A program made the position numbers and the translations under genes. DNA of 64,000 nt from Allodiplogaster sudhausi (lineage: Eukaryota > Nematoda > Chromadorea > Rhabditida > Diplogasteridae). The stretch covers positions 1,102,501 through 1,166,500 of the forward strand of contig CALZFC010000006.1 in NCBI GenBank assembly GCA_945643635.1, in the 5' to 3' direction. This document shows, one piece after another, positions 33,601 through 44,383 of this stretch. How positions within the stretch are numbered: the first letter of the stretch is position 1; every line of letters starts with the position of its first letter. Below the pieces are notes generated by a model, which was not told the origin of the DNA, did no database searches, and saw nothing but the letters and a program-made list of their open reading frames with translations.

Positions 33601-35076
33601 CACAAAAAACATTGTTTGATATATCAAACAATTTCATACAAACAATTTGTTCCAGATCTGCGCCAAAACAATGCTGTTCCATATAGCCAACAATCATTGT
33701 TTGTTGCGCAATTGTTTGGCATATCAAACAATTTGTTTCAACGAAATTGTTTGACATACCAAACAATCACAGCGCAGCCGCGTTGGCTCCGCCCCTTTCT
33801 GCTTGCGCACCCATTTTTCATGAAATTTTAGCTGTTTTCTTATATTCTTCGAAAAGTTTCGATGCTAATTACCAAACTTTTTCAATATCTAATTAGCTAA
33901 CCCTCTTACTCTCTCTCTCTCTCGACTCCACGAGTCTCAAAACGCGAAGAGGGCTCCTTGAAAAGTCAACTATTCCGTACTGCAAGAAATGAAATCATTC
34001 ACTTAATGTAATCACATTATTACGCCAAAACTCCCGAATTAAAAAGAAAAGAATCAAATGGATGGGTTTAAACAGTTTCAAATAGAAAGCATAAAAAGAA
34101 AGAGAAATAGGCTTTGCATACTCAAGCAAATAATAATAATAATTTTAAAAAGAATCGACAAGAAAACCTGGAAGGGCAAGCTGATAAGACTCCGAGCGTT
34201 CCAACGACGCGAGGGGCCGCAGAGACCTAGCAACACTAAGAACTACAAGAAAATAAACGTCATTCACAAAATGAAACGCCCTTTACTAAGCTAAACTGCA
34301 CGGAAAAAAATTCAAAGGGAACGGTTAAACGGTTTCAAATAGACAGCATAAAAAAGAAAGAGAAAAGGCTTCGCATACTAAAGAAAAATAATCATAATAA
34401 AAAAAATCTACTCGAAAACCTTGCAAAAGAGGACTCCGCTGCTTCCAAAGGCGCGAGGGGCCTCAGAGACCGGGCAACACTCCGAACTGCAAGAAAAGAA
34501 ACGTCATTCGCTTAATGTAATCCCATTACTAAGCTAAAACTCCCGAATTAAAAAAAAACATTCAAACGGATCGGTTTAACGGTTTCAAATAGAAAGCATC
34601 TTTACAAAACTGTTCAAACCAAAGAGCGACAAAGTTCCACATGTCAAATACATCCTACTTGTTCTCAAAATAAGAAGAATCACGGATTGCTAACCTCACA
34701 AATGGCAATTCCTTCGAGATCCTTCCAGGCCAACAGCCCGAGTTCGTACCGCCCGACAAGGAGCAGCACCCGTTACCTTCGCTGCTGTGAAATTATTTTC
34801 AAATAAAAAAAAACCTAAAACAAACACGGATAAAAACAAAAACAAGCTTTTAATTAGATTCTTTTCTCCATCCGTAAATTAGTTGTTTACGATCATCCCG
34901 CTAAATACCGTAAAAATGTAAAACAATCCAAACAATTGCCTCGGACTGGATAGCGTGCAAATCTGTAAAACAAATTGTTTGATATGCCAAACAATTTTTT
35001 TGAAACAACAGTTGTTACAAACAATTCATCAAACAATCGTGCAACAAACAATGTTGTTTCAAACAATTTTTTTGTG
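33601..35076. mobile_element. 1.48-kb inverted-repeat element inserted behind the unit 1 promoter
   Basis: The left end CACAAAAAACATTGTTTGAT and right end TTCAAACAATTTTTTTGTG are inverted copies. The paralogous site in unit 2 (about 57968) lacks it. Flanking CTCT may be the target duplication. Near both ends palindromic TTGTTTGATATATCAAACAA-like words recur many times. No transposase is visible. Confidence 0.75.
34028..34600. repeat. Internal tandem repeat of about 265 bp, 2.2 copies
   Basis: The words CTCCCGAATTAAAAA, GGTTTCAAATAGA and GACGCGAGGGGCC/GGCGCGAGGGGCC recur in the same order starting near 34028, 34295 and 34540. Confidence 0.7.
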
Positions 35077-35454
35077 CTCTTTCATTCAAGTGCAAACGGT
35101 GAATAAGTTATATGCATAACTAACACATTAGATTCATTTTATTTAATATCTCGCCATCTACTCACCTACCCAGCGAAGCTAAGTCAAAAGTTCCATTTTT
35201 ATATAAGTGCAGCTGGCCACGCAAACAACCTGTTACCCATTTGATCCCTTGCTGGGATGAACTTTTTCTGATACATAGTATTTTAGTTTCCCTCGCAACG
35301 ATCGATTCCTAAAAGCAGCATAAATTGCTAATAAGTAAATAATATGAGAGCTATTCTGGCGGTTACAAGAATAAAGTCATCGCTGAAGAACGCAACTTTT
35401 CCGAAAATGATAGGAAGCTCTAATTGTTAGGTATATGTATAGCTTCTTTTATGT

Positions 35455-35510
35455 CGCGGCGCTGCACCAAACATCACGTCTTTTACAAGTTGAAGTGTAA
35501 TATTTGTATA
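35455..35510 (+). promoter_or_regulatory. Conserved upstream block, unit 1 copy B
   Basis: GCGGCGCTGCACCAAACATC then CTTTTACAAGTTGAAGTG, as in the other family blocks. The preceding sequence 35160-35300 (ACCCAGCGAAGCTAAG, CCCTTGCTGGGATGAA) is shared with 58450-58570 of unit 2. Confidence 0.6.
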
Positions 35511-35930
35511 TCGTATATCGGGGCTCATTGACGATATCTCAAGAGAGGATGGAGAACTTAAAAAAGGGGGAGATCAAGAGTTCGGGGGGGGCACAGAGAA
35601 TGCAAATGCGATCAAAGTAAAGCAAAAACATGTGACATTTTTATTTATATGAGAGAGAGGGCTAAAGCGATACAGAGAGAGAAAGAGAGAGAGAGGAGAG
35701 AGAGAGAGTGCGATAGATGAGAGAGAGAGTGCGAGAGAGGAGAGAGAGAGTGCGAGAGAGGAGAGAGAGTGCGAGAGAGGATAGAGAGAGAGTGCGAGAG
35801 AGGAGAGAGAGAGAGAGTCATTACGCGAATGGTCAAAGCAACTGAGAAAAGAGATTAGTAATAGACTGACTCATCGCGGGGAAAAAACAGAGAGAAGTCA
35901 CCCACCGGTGACTGTGCAATAATATCTCTT

Positions 35931-35942
35931 ACTACATAAAGG
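35931..35942 (+). promoter_or_regulatory. TATA-like box, unit 1 copy B (altered)
   Basis: ACTACATAAAGG stands where the sister promoters have TATATAAAGG; followed by AGCTTCTGAT as at 61761. Confidence 0.45.
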
Positions 35943-35987
35943 TAAGTTACAGCTTCTGATTTATAGTGTGGAACCTCTCTTTTTGAG

Positions 35988-36018
35988 AGCATCAACTACT
36001 TGTGCGGGCTCAACACGG
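35988..36018 (+). pseudogene. Truncated exon 3 of the Cys-rich family (unit 1)
   Basis: AGCATCAACTACTTGTGCG and following bases translate as SINYLCGLNTG, matching the start of exon 3 in unit 2 (SINYLCVLNTG). It is joined directly to promoter sequence, so exons 1-2 are lost, and it is broken off by a tRNA-like insertion at 36019. Confidence 0.7.
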
Positions 36019-36089
36019 GTTTGCCTAGTGGTTAACGTGGGAAAATTGCGCGAGGGGTGGTGGTGGTTCGGGTCCGGTCGGGAGCAAAT
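36019..36089 (+). other. tRNA-like / SINE-head sequence
   Basis: A box-like TGCCTAGTGGTTAACGTGG and B box GGTTCGGGTCC at proper spacing. GTTTGC at the 5' end can pair with GCAAAT at the 3' end (six of seven acceptor pairs). It breaks exon 3 of the family here, so it is a transposed tRNA copy or SINE. Confidence 0.45.
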
Positions 36090-37052
36090 TGTCTTTCTCT
36101 CTCTCTCTCTGTCTACTTCCAGGTGCAATCAACGACGACGACTCCATCATCACTACAGTCACAGGTTAGCTAAACTATCGATTTTTGCGATCTTTAATGA
36201 CATTTTATTCTATTTAGATAGATAGAGAGAGAAATAAAGAGAAAAGGATATAAAAAATTTCAGATACTCTGGAATGCCGTATAAAAGTAATTTTAATGTT
36301 GCATTAAAATGCAAGAACAGGGGGAAAAAAGGTATTGTTGGGTAGAGAAAAGCTGTGAGAAAAAGATATATAGAGAGATAGGCAGTTTTATCAAGAGGGG
36401 GAGAGAAAAAAAAGCAAAACAGAGAGAAAAACAGCAGCTGAACGGGGCGCTTCCGGCCCAACTCGTTAATTTTACAAAATATACCTCGGAGGCTACAGAG
36501 AATGCCCGCGCCGTTTTCACAAAACATCTGGATTTTCAGATTCTCATAATATATTTGTACCTCATTTTGTTAAATGCAACCAAATAATTTTCTGTGTGTA
36601 TGTATTTACATGAAATTTTTTTATTGTTGTGTTACATCGTGAATTATTAATAGTGAAATTATAATGGCCTTTACAAACAAATAATTGGATATGTTATGAA
36701 GAAGTCCAACCTGGTTTGAACAGAAAAAAATGCTGACAAATCGCTGTCATAGAGGCACCACGCCAGGCCCTGCTCTTTTGATCGCTGCACTTTTGATCGC
36801 TGCTCTTTTGTCATACCCGCTACTAAAGTGCTCGCTTTCACAATCAGCAAACCTCTTTTGTAAAGCTCTTCTGTACCCCCTTTGAATTAATTCATTCAAT
36901 CATTCACCGCGTTTCATTGTTTTTATGATGTTATACATTTATTATATTAGAAGGATAAGTAATAATGGTTTGGTTTATATGTAAAACGTGGCAATTATTA
37001 ATGTTCAACAAGAGATTCTTCTTTCGCCGAGTACCGTAGCCGAGGCTGAGAG
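36090..37052. other. Region between unit 1 and the TMEM144-like gene
   Basis: CT run at 36094-36112, short GA-rich pieces, and a tandem word CTTTTGATCGCTG at 36774-36806. No gene recognised. Confidence 0.5.
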
Positions 37053-37264
37053 ATGACAGAGCAGAATATCGCGCTCGGCGCTGCGGCGACAGTAGCGGCC
37101 ATCGTTGGCTACGGCTCCGCCTACGTGCCGATCAAGCGCTTCGAGACCAAAGACGGTTTGAATTGCCTTTATTTGCTTCTTATAAATCTTTAATTTTCCT
37201 TTTTTCTTATCCTAATTTATTTTCAAAAAAAAATTAGGCAAGAATTGGCTCTTTACGAGTGGGT

Positions 37265-37305
<41 letters not shown>

Positions 37306-40300
37306 TTTTTTTAGCGATAAAAGGAGTAGTTATCATTTGATTGTAAAAGTAGAAAAACAAACTATAATGAGTCTTAGATCTCTTTCAAGGCATCTTTGCG
37401 AGTTTCATCATCACGACAGGCGCCCTGATACCGTACCTCATCTCAGCGTTCATCTACGAGTCACTCAGCATCTATCCTGTTGCGATGCTCGCCGGCGTCA
37501 TTGGCGCCATCGGTACAAGTGAAATTATGCACACCAAAAACATATTTATACGCCGAAAAAAATGATGTTTTGATGGTGTATATAGAATTAATTAAGTAAT
37601 TATTTGAGGTCATTTTTTTTTATTTTTTCATTGCCAACAACCTACCCTGCAACGATTTTTGGACAGTAAATAGCCGCAGGTGAAAGCAAGAGACCCCGCA
37701 TGCATTGAGTGGACCCCATTGACCTTTGATATGTAGTATCTAAGAGCTTTGTTCTCCATTAAAGGTGGTACATCCGTCGAAAAAAGAACATGTTCTTTTA
37801 TCTTTCCGTGTGGGCAAGTTTGGCCTAAAAGATCGATTGAGGGTGGTCTCGCTCTATGATTTTTTTTTTGTTGCATTTATGTTTTGAATACTATACGCTG
37901 CCCGTCGTGCGCCTATTCTGAGTGCCATGGGGTGCCATTTTCACCAACTGATGAGAGATACAGACGTGTCAGAGAAAAGCGTGACAATTAATGAAATTGA
38001 GAGAGGTTATATTCAAATGCGTTTCAAATTAGAAATTTTGTGGGTGCGCCTAAATGACGGCTCACCCAGTTGGGAGTTTTGCATATATTTTGATGCGTAA
38101 TTTTATCGGATACAGCATTCTTTCGTCGGATACTTCCTATAACCTACAATCCTACGACTGTATCCTGCACATGGCTGTTCTTTCTATGATAACTGTGATA
38201 GTTTTATCGATTACTGAAATATGAATTGTATTTTTCTTTCGCTCATCACTCACTTCCTCCGCTTCAGGAAGTTCGCTCTGCGTCTTCATCATGAATGGAC
38301 TTGGGATGGCCGCGGGCGCGCTGCTCTGGAACATCAGCATGTGCCTCTGCGGATGGGCGGTGCCGAGGTGAGTGAGGTCAGCGAGGGCGACGATTACTAA
38401 TTTGAATTTTGAAATTTGAGCTGCTAAATTAATCAGAAAAGACACGATTTTCATAAATTAGGATTTACATTTTTCTTAATTTTTATCCTATTTTTGTTGT
38501 CAATTCGAAATACCTCACTCAAATTGTTTTGCCGGTTTGGTCTTCTCGGCTTCAAGCCCCAAGTGCCCGTACATAATCTCGTGAACGCGCTCGGCGTCTG
38601 CGTCATCATTTTCGGGTGCGTTACAAGTTTTATGAAGCACTTTTAAATAGCTTTTCTTGTTCCTTACACAGGGTGAAAATCATTAGGAGACCAGCTTCTC
38701 TTCCTTACTTACGCATGATAAAAGTTCGACTTGAATGTGTCCTACCTTACGATTAGTCAAACTTACACGATGAATTTTAACACAGCGTCTCTTTAGGTCC
38801 CAATTTTCATCGGAAATGCCTTAGGCGCAGACAACTCGAAGAAAGCAGATACGAATATGCTTCATTGTCTTGAAAATGGCGTCGAATTGGCGTGAAAAAT
38901 AACTGTAATTAACCTCATCAACCATATCGTATTTACCATTCGAATCAATAAAAAAATCTACAAAAAAAAATCGCCATTAAAAATTAATATTTTAGATTAG
39001 ATTAATGTAAAAATATAAAAAGTTCCTTAAAATGTAAACATATTTTAGTGTGATTTAGTTTAACATACATACATACATAGTATATGTAACTCTTGATAAA
39101 CGCTCAAAAATAGCCGTAAAATATTGCTTTTCAGTGGCGTCTGCTGCTCGTTCGTTCAGTCGACGCCGAATCGACAGCAGCGAAAAGTAGCGCCGCTTCC
39201 GGTGCAGAAGCGCGTTGCAGGCGCCGCCGAATTCGTGGACTGCGAAGAAGCAACCGTTCCGCCCAAGGCCGACTCTGTCACTCTCAAGCGGAAGATACTG
39301 TAGGTTTTCCTTGGCAGAGGAAAAAAACAATTTTGAATTCGGCGCCTATTTGCATGAATATATAAAATTCTAATGAACTAATGAACTTGTCTATTTTCAT
39401 TTGATATCAAGCTATTTTTTATTATTATTTAAAAGGTGAATTTTTTTATTAGCATATTTTTGCCTGCTGCTTATTTACATGCTGAATGCATAAATTGGAA
39501 AATGAAAATGAAAATAAAAATGGAACGAATATTAAGCTCGATCCTCGCCGCATGCGTAACGGGCGTCTGCTACGGAAACGCTGCGACGCCTCTCAACTTT
39601 TTGACACGTTCAGCCAAGGAAGGCCGGCAGCAGTGGCCGAGTTTCTTGTCATTTTATTTACTTCTTCTTTTATTTATTAAGTATGATGTGAGAAGAACGA
39701 AAAAAGACATTGTCGAAAAGGTATTAATTTAATATTTCCTTTAAGAGTTTTAGAAAACGTTTGTCGAAAAACATTTTTTTTCGACATACATATGTAGTCA
39801 TGTAATGGCGAAAGCGAGATGTTTTCGTGTTGAGAAAGATTACGTTTAAGCTTGAAAGCTTGATGAAATATAATAATATACTGATTGAGCTTCAAATTAA
39901 AGCTAAGAAAATGAACGGAAGAAATAGAATTGAATTAATTAATTGTAAGCTGACTTAAATGATATAGCAAGCACTAGCATTTGCATGATGAAAAGAAGTT
40001 TAGTTTGCTCACCTTCTTTCTTTCTCTCTGTCTCTCTCTCTCTCTTTCTCTCTATCTCTCTTTCTTTATCTCTTTCTTTTTCTCTGTCTCTCTATCTCTT
40101 CTGTTCTCTCTCTCTCTCTCTTTTGCTCTCTCGTTTCAGCCTCCCTGATCCTCTCGCCTCATCCTGCAGCTTACATGCTCTCCTTCGGCGTAGGCTCCAT
40201 GATGACAACCACGCTCATTTTTGCCATCAATTGCATTTACAAGTAAGCAATGATGTCTTCTGCATCTTATTTCTTCACTTCAATTGTTCTTCTCTAAACT

Positions 40301-41049
40301 CCTCCTTCTCCCATCTCGTTACCGAACACTTATGGCATTAATATGCCTTTTTCTTAAATCCTTCCCCCCTCTCGTTCACCTGTCATCTCTCTGTGAAACA
40401 AGACGAAATCGCCCGTTTGTGACTGCTGAAATGGCTGCGCCCGCGATGCATTTACGGCACGTCCTTAACGCTGGATTTCGTCGCCTTCGAACACCTCGAT
40501 CAAGTCGTATCTTGTATTTCAATTTAAAAGAAAAAACATCAATATTTCAGAGCAGATTACTCAGTTTACGAACATTCTGCATGCAAGTTGTCACCTTGAA
40601 AATGATTGAGGATGAGGTTTATCAGATTGCAGAAGTGATATGTTTATACAAACGATAAAACCAGCACACAAGTAGAACTTCCATATTAGAAAAAAGAAGG
40701 CACTGAAAATTGCAAATTATAGCAAAGTAATTACAACAAGAAAAAAATTTTTTTTTATTCTTGCAGATTATTGCTCTGCCGCTTAGCACTGTTTGCCCTT
40801 CAATCGTTGCGTCGATGTGGTCCGTGTTCCTTTTCAAGGAGATCAAGGTTAGCTGAAACATTGATGGCCAGTTTTAGAGCAGCTGGTACAGAAGAAAACA
40901 AAGAAGCGATAATGAAAGAGAGAGACAGACAGAATAATTTACTCTCTGCACTATTATCTTCTATTCTTTTGCAATTGGGAAATTGATTGAGAGTGGAAGT
41001 AAGAGTCGACGCTGAGAATGGCGGCAAGAACAAATTGAGATAGGGAATA

Positions 41050-41102
<53 letters not shown>

Positions 41103-41432
41103 AATATGTAGGTTTTTTACGTACATACATATATACCCCACATATCATCCGTCGCACGCCGAGAGGTGTGGAGGTTTCAGCGCTCTCCCTTCCCCCCCCC
41201 CCTTTTCCCTTCCTCTAATTTTCCTAGTCTGCACCTGCTCATTACATACGCGGTATTATAAATCTTAATGTTGTCACATCTATATTTTATGATGTACGAC
41301 TAAATAAATAGGTATTATGAGAGAGTGTTGAGCGGCAGATTAATTAAGGGTCGTCAGAACCTTCTGATCCTCGCCGCGGCGATCTCTGTTACGGCCGTCG
41401 GCGCCGTCATGATTACGCTGTCAAAATTCTGA
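37053..41432 (+). CDS. TMEM144-like multi-pass membrane protein
   Basis: Ten exons: 37053-37155, 37390-37512, 38268-38367, 38535-38615, 39135-39299, 39537-39640, 40140-40242, 40403-40506, 40767-40847 and 41349-41432 (TGA). The start MTEQNIALGAAATVAAIVGYG is one hydrophobic helix followed by YGSAYVPIKRF. Later helices include SIYPVAMLAGVIGAIG, NGLGMAAGALLWNISM, a charged loop rich in Lys/Glu, ILAACVTGVCYGNA, YMLSFGVGSMMTTT, IIALPLSTV...VASMWSVFLFKEIK and GRQNLLILAAAISVTAVGAVMITLSKF. Order and motifs match the TMEM144 family of ten-helix carbohydrate-transporter-like proteins. Nearly all phases agree. Two problems: exon 4 is preceded by TTTTGCCG instead of TTTTGCAG, and exon 8 changes frame near 40447. 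These are lesions or sequence errors. Confidence 0.85.
37267..37302. repeat. (TA)n microsatellite in TMEM144-like intron 1
   Basis: Eighteen or so TA units. Confidence 0.9.
41053..41099. repeat. (TA)n microsatellite in TMEM144-like intron 9
   Basis: About 23 TA units. Confidence 0.9.
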
Positions 41433-43697
41433 GACAGCGAAAAAGAAATATCGACTCTTGATATCAAATTGAATCTTTTCTTTTTCTTTTTCACCAACTT
41501 TGAAAAGAAATACCACATCTCATTCCTATGAGATGCACGTTCCGATTTATTCACTCTCACTCTCTCTCTCTCTATCTCTATGTCTCGCACACTTTTTTCC
41601 TTCTCTTTCTTAATCTCTCGTTCTCTTTGTCACGCTCACTTTTTTTCTCTCTTGTCTCTCTCTCTGTTTCTCGCTCTGTCTCTGTTTCTCTCTCTCTCCT
41701 TCTCTCTCTCTATCTCATAGGAACGAACGCTATTTTTCACTGCCAGGAAATGGCAATTAATCGATGTTTATACTCTCACATTGTCAAATAAAAGCACGTG
41801 TTAGTTCTGACTACTTGAAAAGTGTTCATTCTAATGAATCACTTTTTTACTCTGTTATTGAGCATTTGAATTCTTTAATTAAAAACAAAACCAATGTCGC
41901 TTTATGTATCACAAAATTAGCATAAAGAATGAATATCGAATGTTTCATGGAATGCCCATTCCAACCGCATTCCCAAATGAAATGCAGGAGAAGGACGACC
42001 TCGGCAAACGGTCTTTGATAAGGATTAGTATAGCACAGAGAGCGAACAGCAGGAAGAAAAAAGAGGCCAAATTGTAGAGCAGATTAGAGATGGGCTAGGA
42101 TTTCCATGTGAAAAGCGGAATTCCTCAACAAGGTTTACAAAATTGTGTTCTCAAAATACACATGCATTTATGTGCTACATATGAGAAACAACCTCATAAC
42201 AGTAATTAATATTCCATCAAATGGAAAGAGTAAGTTATTATTGACATGATGTGACATGTATTCTGATGGTGAGTAATGCAGCTATTGTAAATTTACTTTT
42301 TTTATTTATTGTTCATAAATAATTTAAGTACTTTGCCAAAGTGCTTGTCAACAAACTCTTGAGTTTACAACACAGCCAGGTAGTTTTATGGCCATTGGTG
42401 ATTATATATATGTTGACAGATTTCTGGACGAGGCGGTATCATCATGAATTCGTCAGGTAATGCTCATTCACAGTATATTAATAATAGTTTTGCCGAATAC
42501 CTTAAGCCCCGAATGTCATTGCACCATTGGCGCCCGATGTTTACATTCAACAATTCTGCTGATTCCTCACTCGAATCTTTGTTGTGTTAGCCTCGAAGAT
42601 TCCTCATCATAAAAGATGACGTCAAGTAGGAAATACACATTTTTGTATGTCTGAGATTTCAACAGGACAACAAAAAAAGTCGGGAATAAATTAGGCAATT
42701 TGACAACGATATCGTGGCCGATGTTCCTTTTGCAAAGGCAACGAGTTCGAAGGGCAGACTGAGACAAGTGGGTAGATTGCGACAATGAGCTTGTCTGATT
42801 TAGTAGTCTTTTTATTCCGTAGACTTTAGAGGGATTCTAAATATACATTCGCGATATTATTGTAAGTTGCAGCGTCATCCGACACTGTTTAAAAAGGTTG
42901 CCACGTATTAATCTGTAAAACCTAAAGAAATCAAACAAACCAAGCATGAATTCGCGCCTTTTGCCTTGCACAAGTGGAAGAGAGCAAAGAGAGGCGCTCG
43001 CAAAAATAGTCAGGAAAATACAGATAGACCCTTTATTTGCTGTGGGTGTGCCAAAAGTCTACAAGAAAAAAGTCTTTGAATTCGTTTTTCATGCATATTT
43101 TCCTTCAAAGTGGATGAAAGCTGATGAACTTTTCAGGCTTGTTTCTTGATACAGTCAGGTTTTCAACGACAGAATATTGGCTTTATTGATGCTCATCAAA
43201 CCGAGAGAAAAAAATAAATAACTCAACTCACTCTGGTAGCACATTTAGGCGAGTGGAACAAAATGGGCTATTTCGTTGATATTCCGGTGTTTTTACTTTT
43301 AAAAAAACAAACAACATTTTTATTTGTTTATTTATTAGCCAGCCGGCTGGTCGTACGGCCGCTTCGTTCGCATTGCTATCTAACTTTTTATTACGATGAA
43401 ATATATGATGGAATCCGTTCACAGTTGAAAGACTCTAAAAGACACGGGGTCCACGTGCAGAAGTCAGCCCATTTCTGTAATATTTTGGGCTTTTTCTGCT
43501 GACGGAAATAAGATCGAGGTCCTTTATTTCTAGACTGGGATAAGAAATCGGCGCCTCCCGAAACTTTCAGGAGCATTCAATAAGCCAGGAACGGGATTCT
43601 GGAACGTTCGCAAGCCCTTTTTCTCTGAAGTGATACGTTCGGGAATGTTCTGGGAACTCTGGGAGCTGGGACAGAGTACAGCGTCAACCGGAAGTCA
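41433..43697. other. Region between TMEM144-like gene and the tandem duplication
   Basis: CT-rich tract at 41556-41718, then unique AT-rich sequence. An ATG at 41982 opens 31 Lys/Arg-rich codons and could be a leader exon of the UNC-93-like gene, but this is weak. The motif GAATTCGCGCC lies at 42949-42959 in reverse orientation. Confidence 0.4.
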
Positions 43698-43930
43698 GCC
43701 ACTTCAACAATGTTCTCAATAGTTCTATGAGCCGGCATAGAATACGGTAAGGCCCCGGGGAAAACTTTAGCCCTTTCGAAGTGTTGTTCAAGGAGCCATC
43801 CGAATGTTCTGGAAAATTCCCGGGGCTGAACTAGGTCCCTTCCAAAATCTTCTTGAATGTTCCCAAGCGCGGAGTAGAAGTAGGTCCCTTCCGGAAAGTT
43901 CTGGGAATTCCGGTGTCCTGGGCAGCATCT
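43600..43930. repeat. Degenerate tandem repeat with GTTCTGGGAA core
   Basis: The words AATGTTCTGG, TTCTGGGAACTC, GTTCTGGAAAATTCCCGG and GTTCTGGGAATTCCGG recur at irregular 50-90 base spacing. The left boundary of the 6.1-kb duplication falls inside it. Confidence 0.5.
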
Positions 43931-44383
43931 ATATTTATAATAAAAAAATTTATTCTGCAAAACAAGTTCATTTAATTTAATTATTAATTAAAATGTCTTC
44001 CTTGTCGATCCGATGCCTGAGAAGAATTTCTTTCAATCGTCTGCCTCGACGAATGCTTGACGAGGTTACCGAAAACAATTAATTTATAGAGAAAAAATTT
44101 TGTTCTTTTAAGATAAATTGGTGAAAATTAGTTTACTCAGAAATGTCAAGTTCTTTTTAGGTAAAATGTACCGCGAACCCCACATCTAGCACCATCTCTC
44201 CAACAGCGCTCGTAATGTAGAAGCCTCTGTCACTCAAAACCACCGGGATTTCTCAGAATATATCTGTCAGGTGAAGTCAAAGATTACTTGCGTTTTCCAT
44301 GTGATGCGCCCCCCGCATGCTGGCGCGACTATTAATTAGTGTTGTGTGGTTATTTTCTGTGTATATATACACATGTATGCACT

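Noticed and set aside
39300..39303. Stop codon TAG at the end of TMEM144-like exon 5
   Set aside because: Using the donor ACT|GTAGGT one base earlier removes it and joins the next exon in phase.
41982..42077. Possible leader exon of the UNC-93-like gene
   Set aside because: 31 basic codons ending in TAG, without a matched donor or family similarity.
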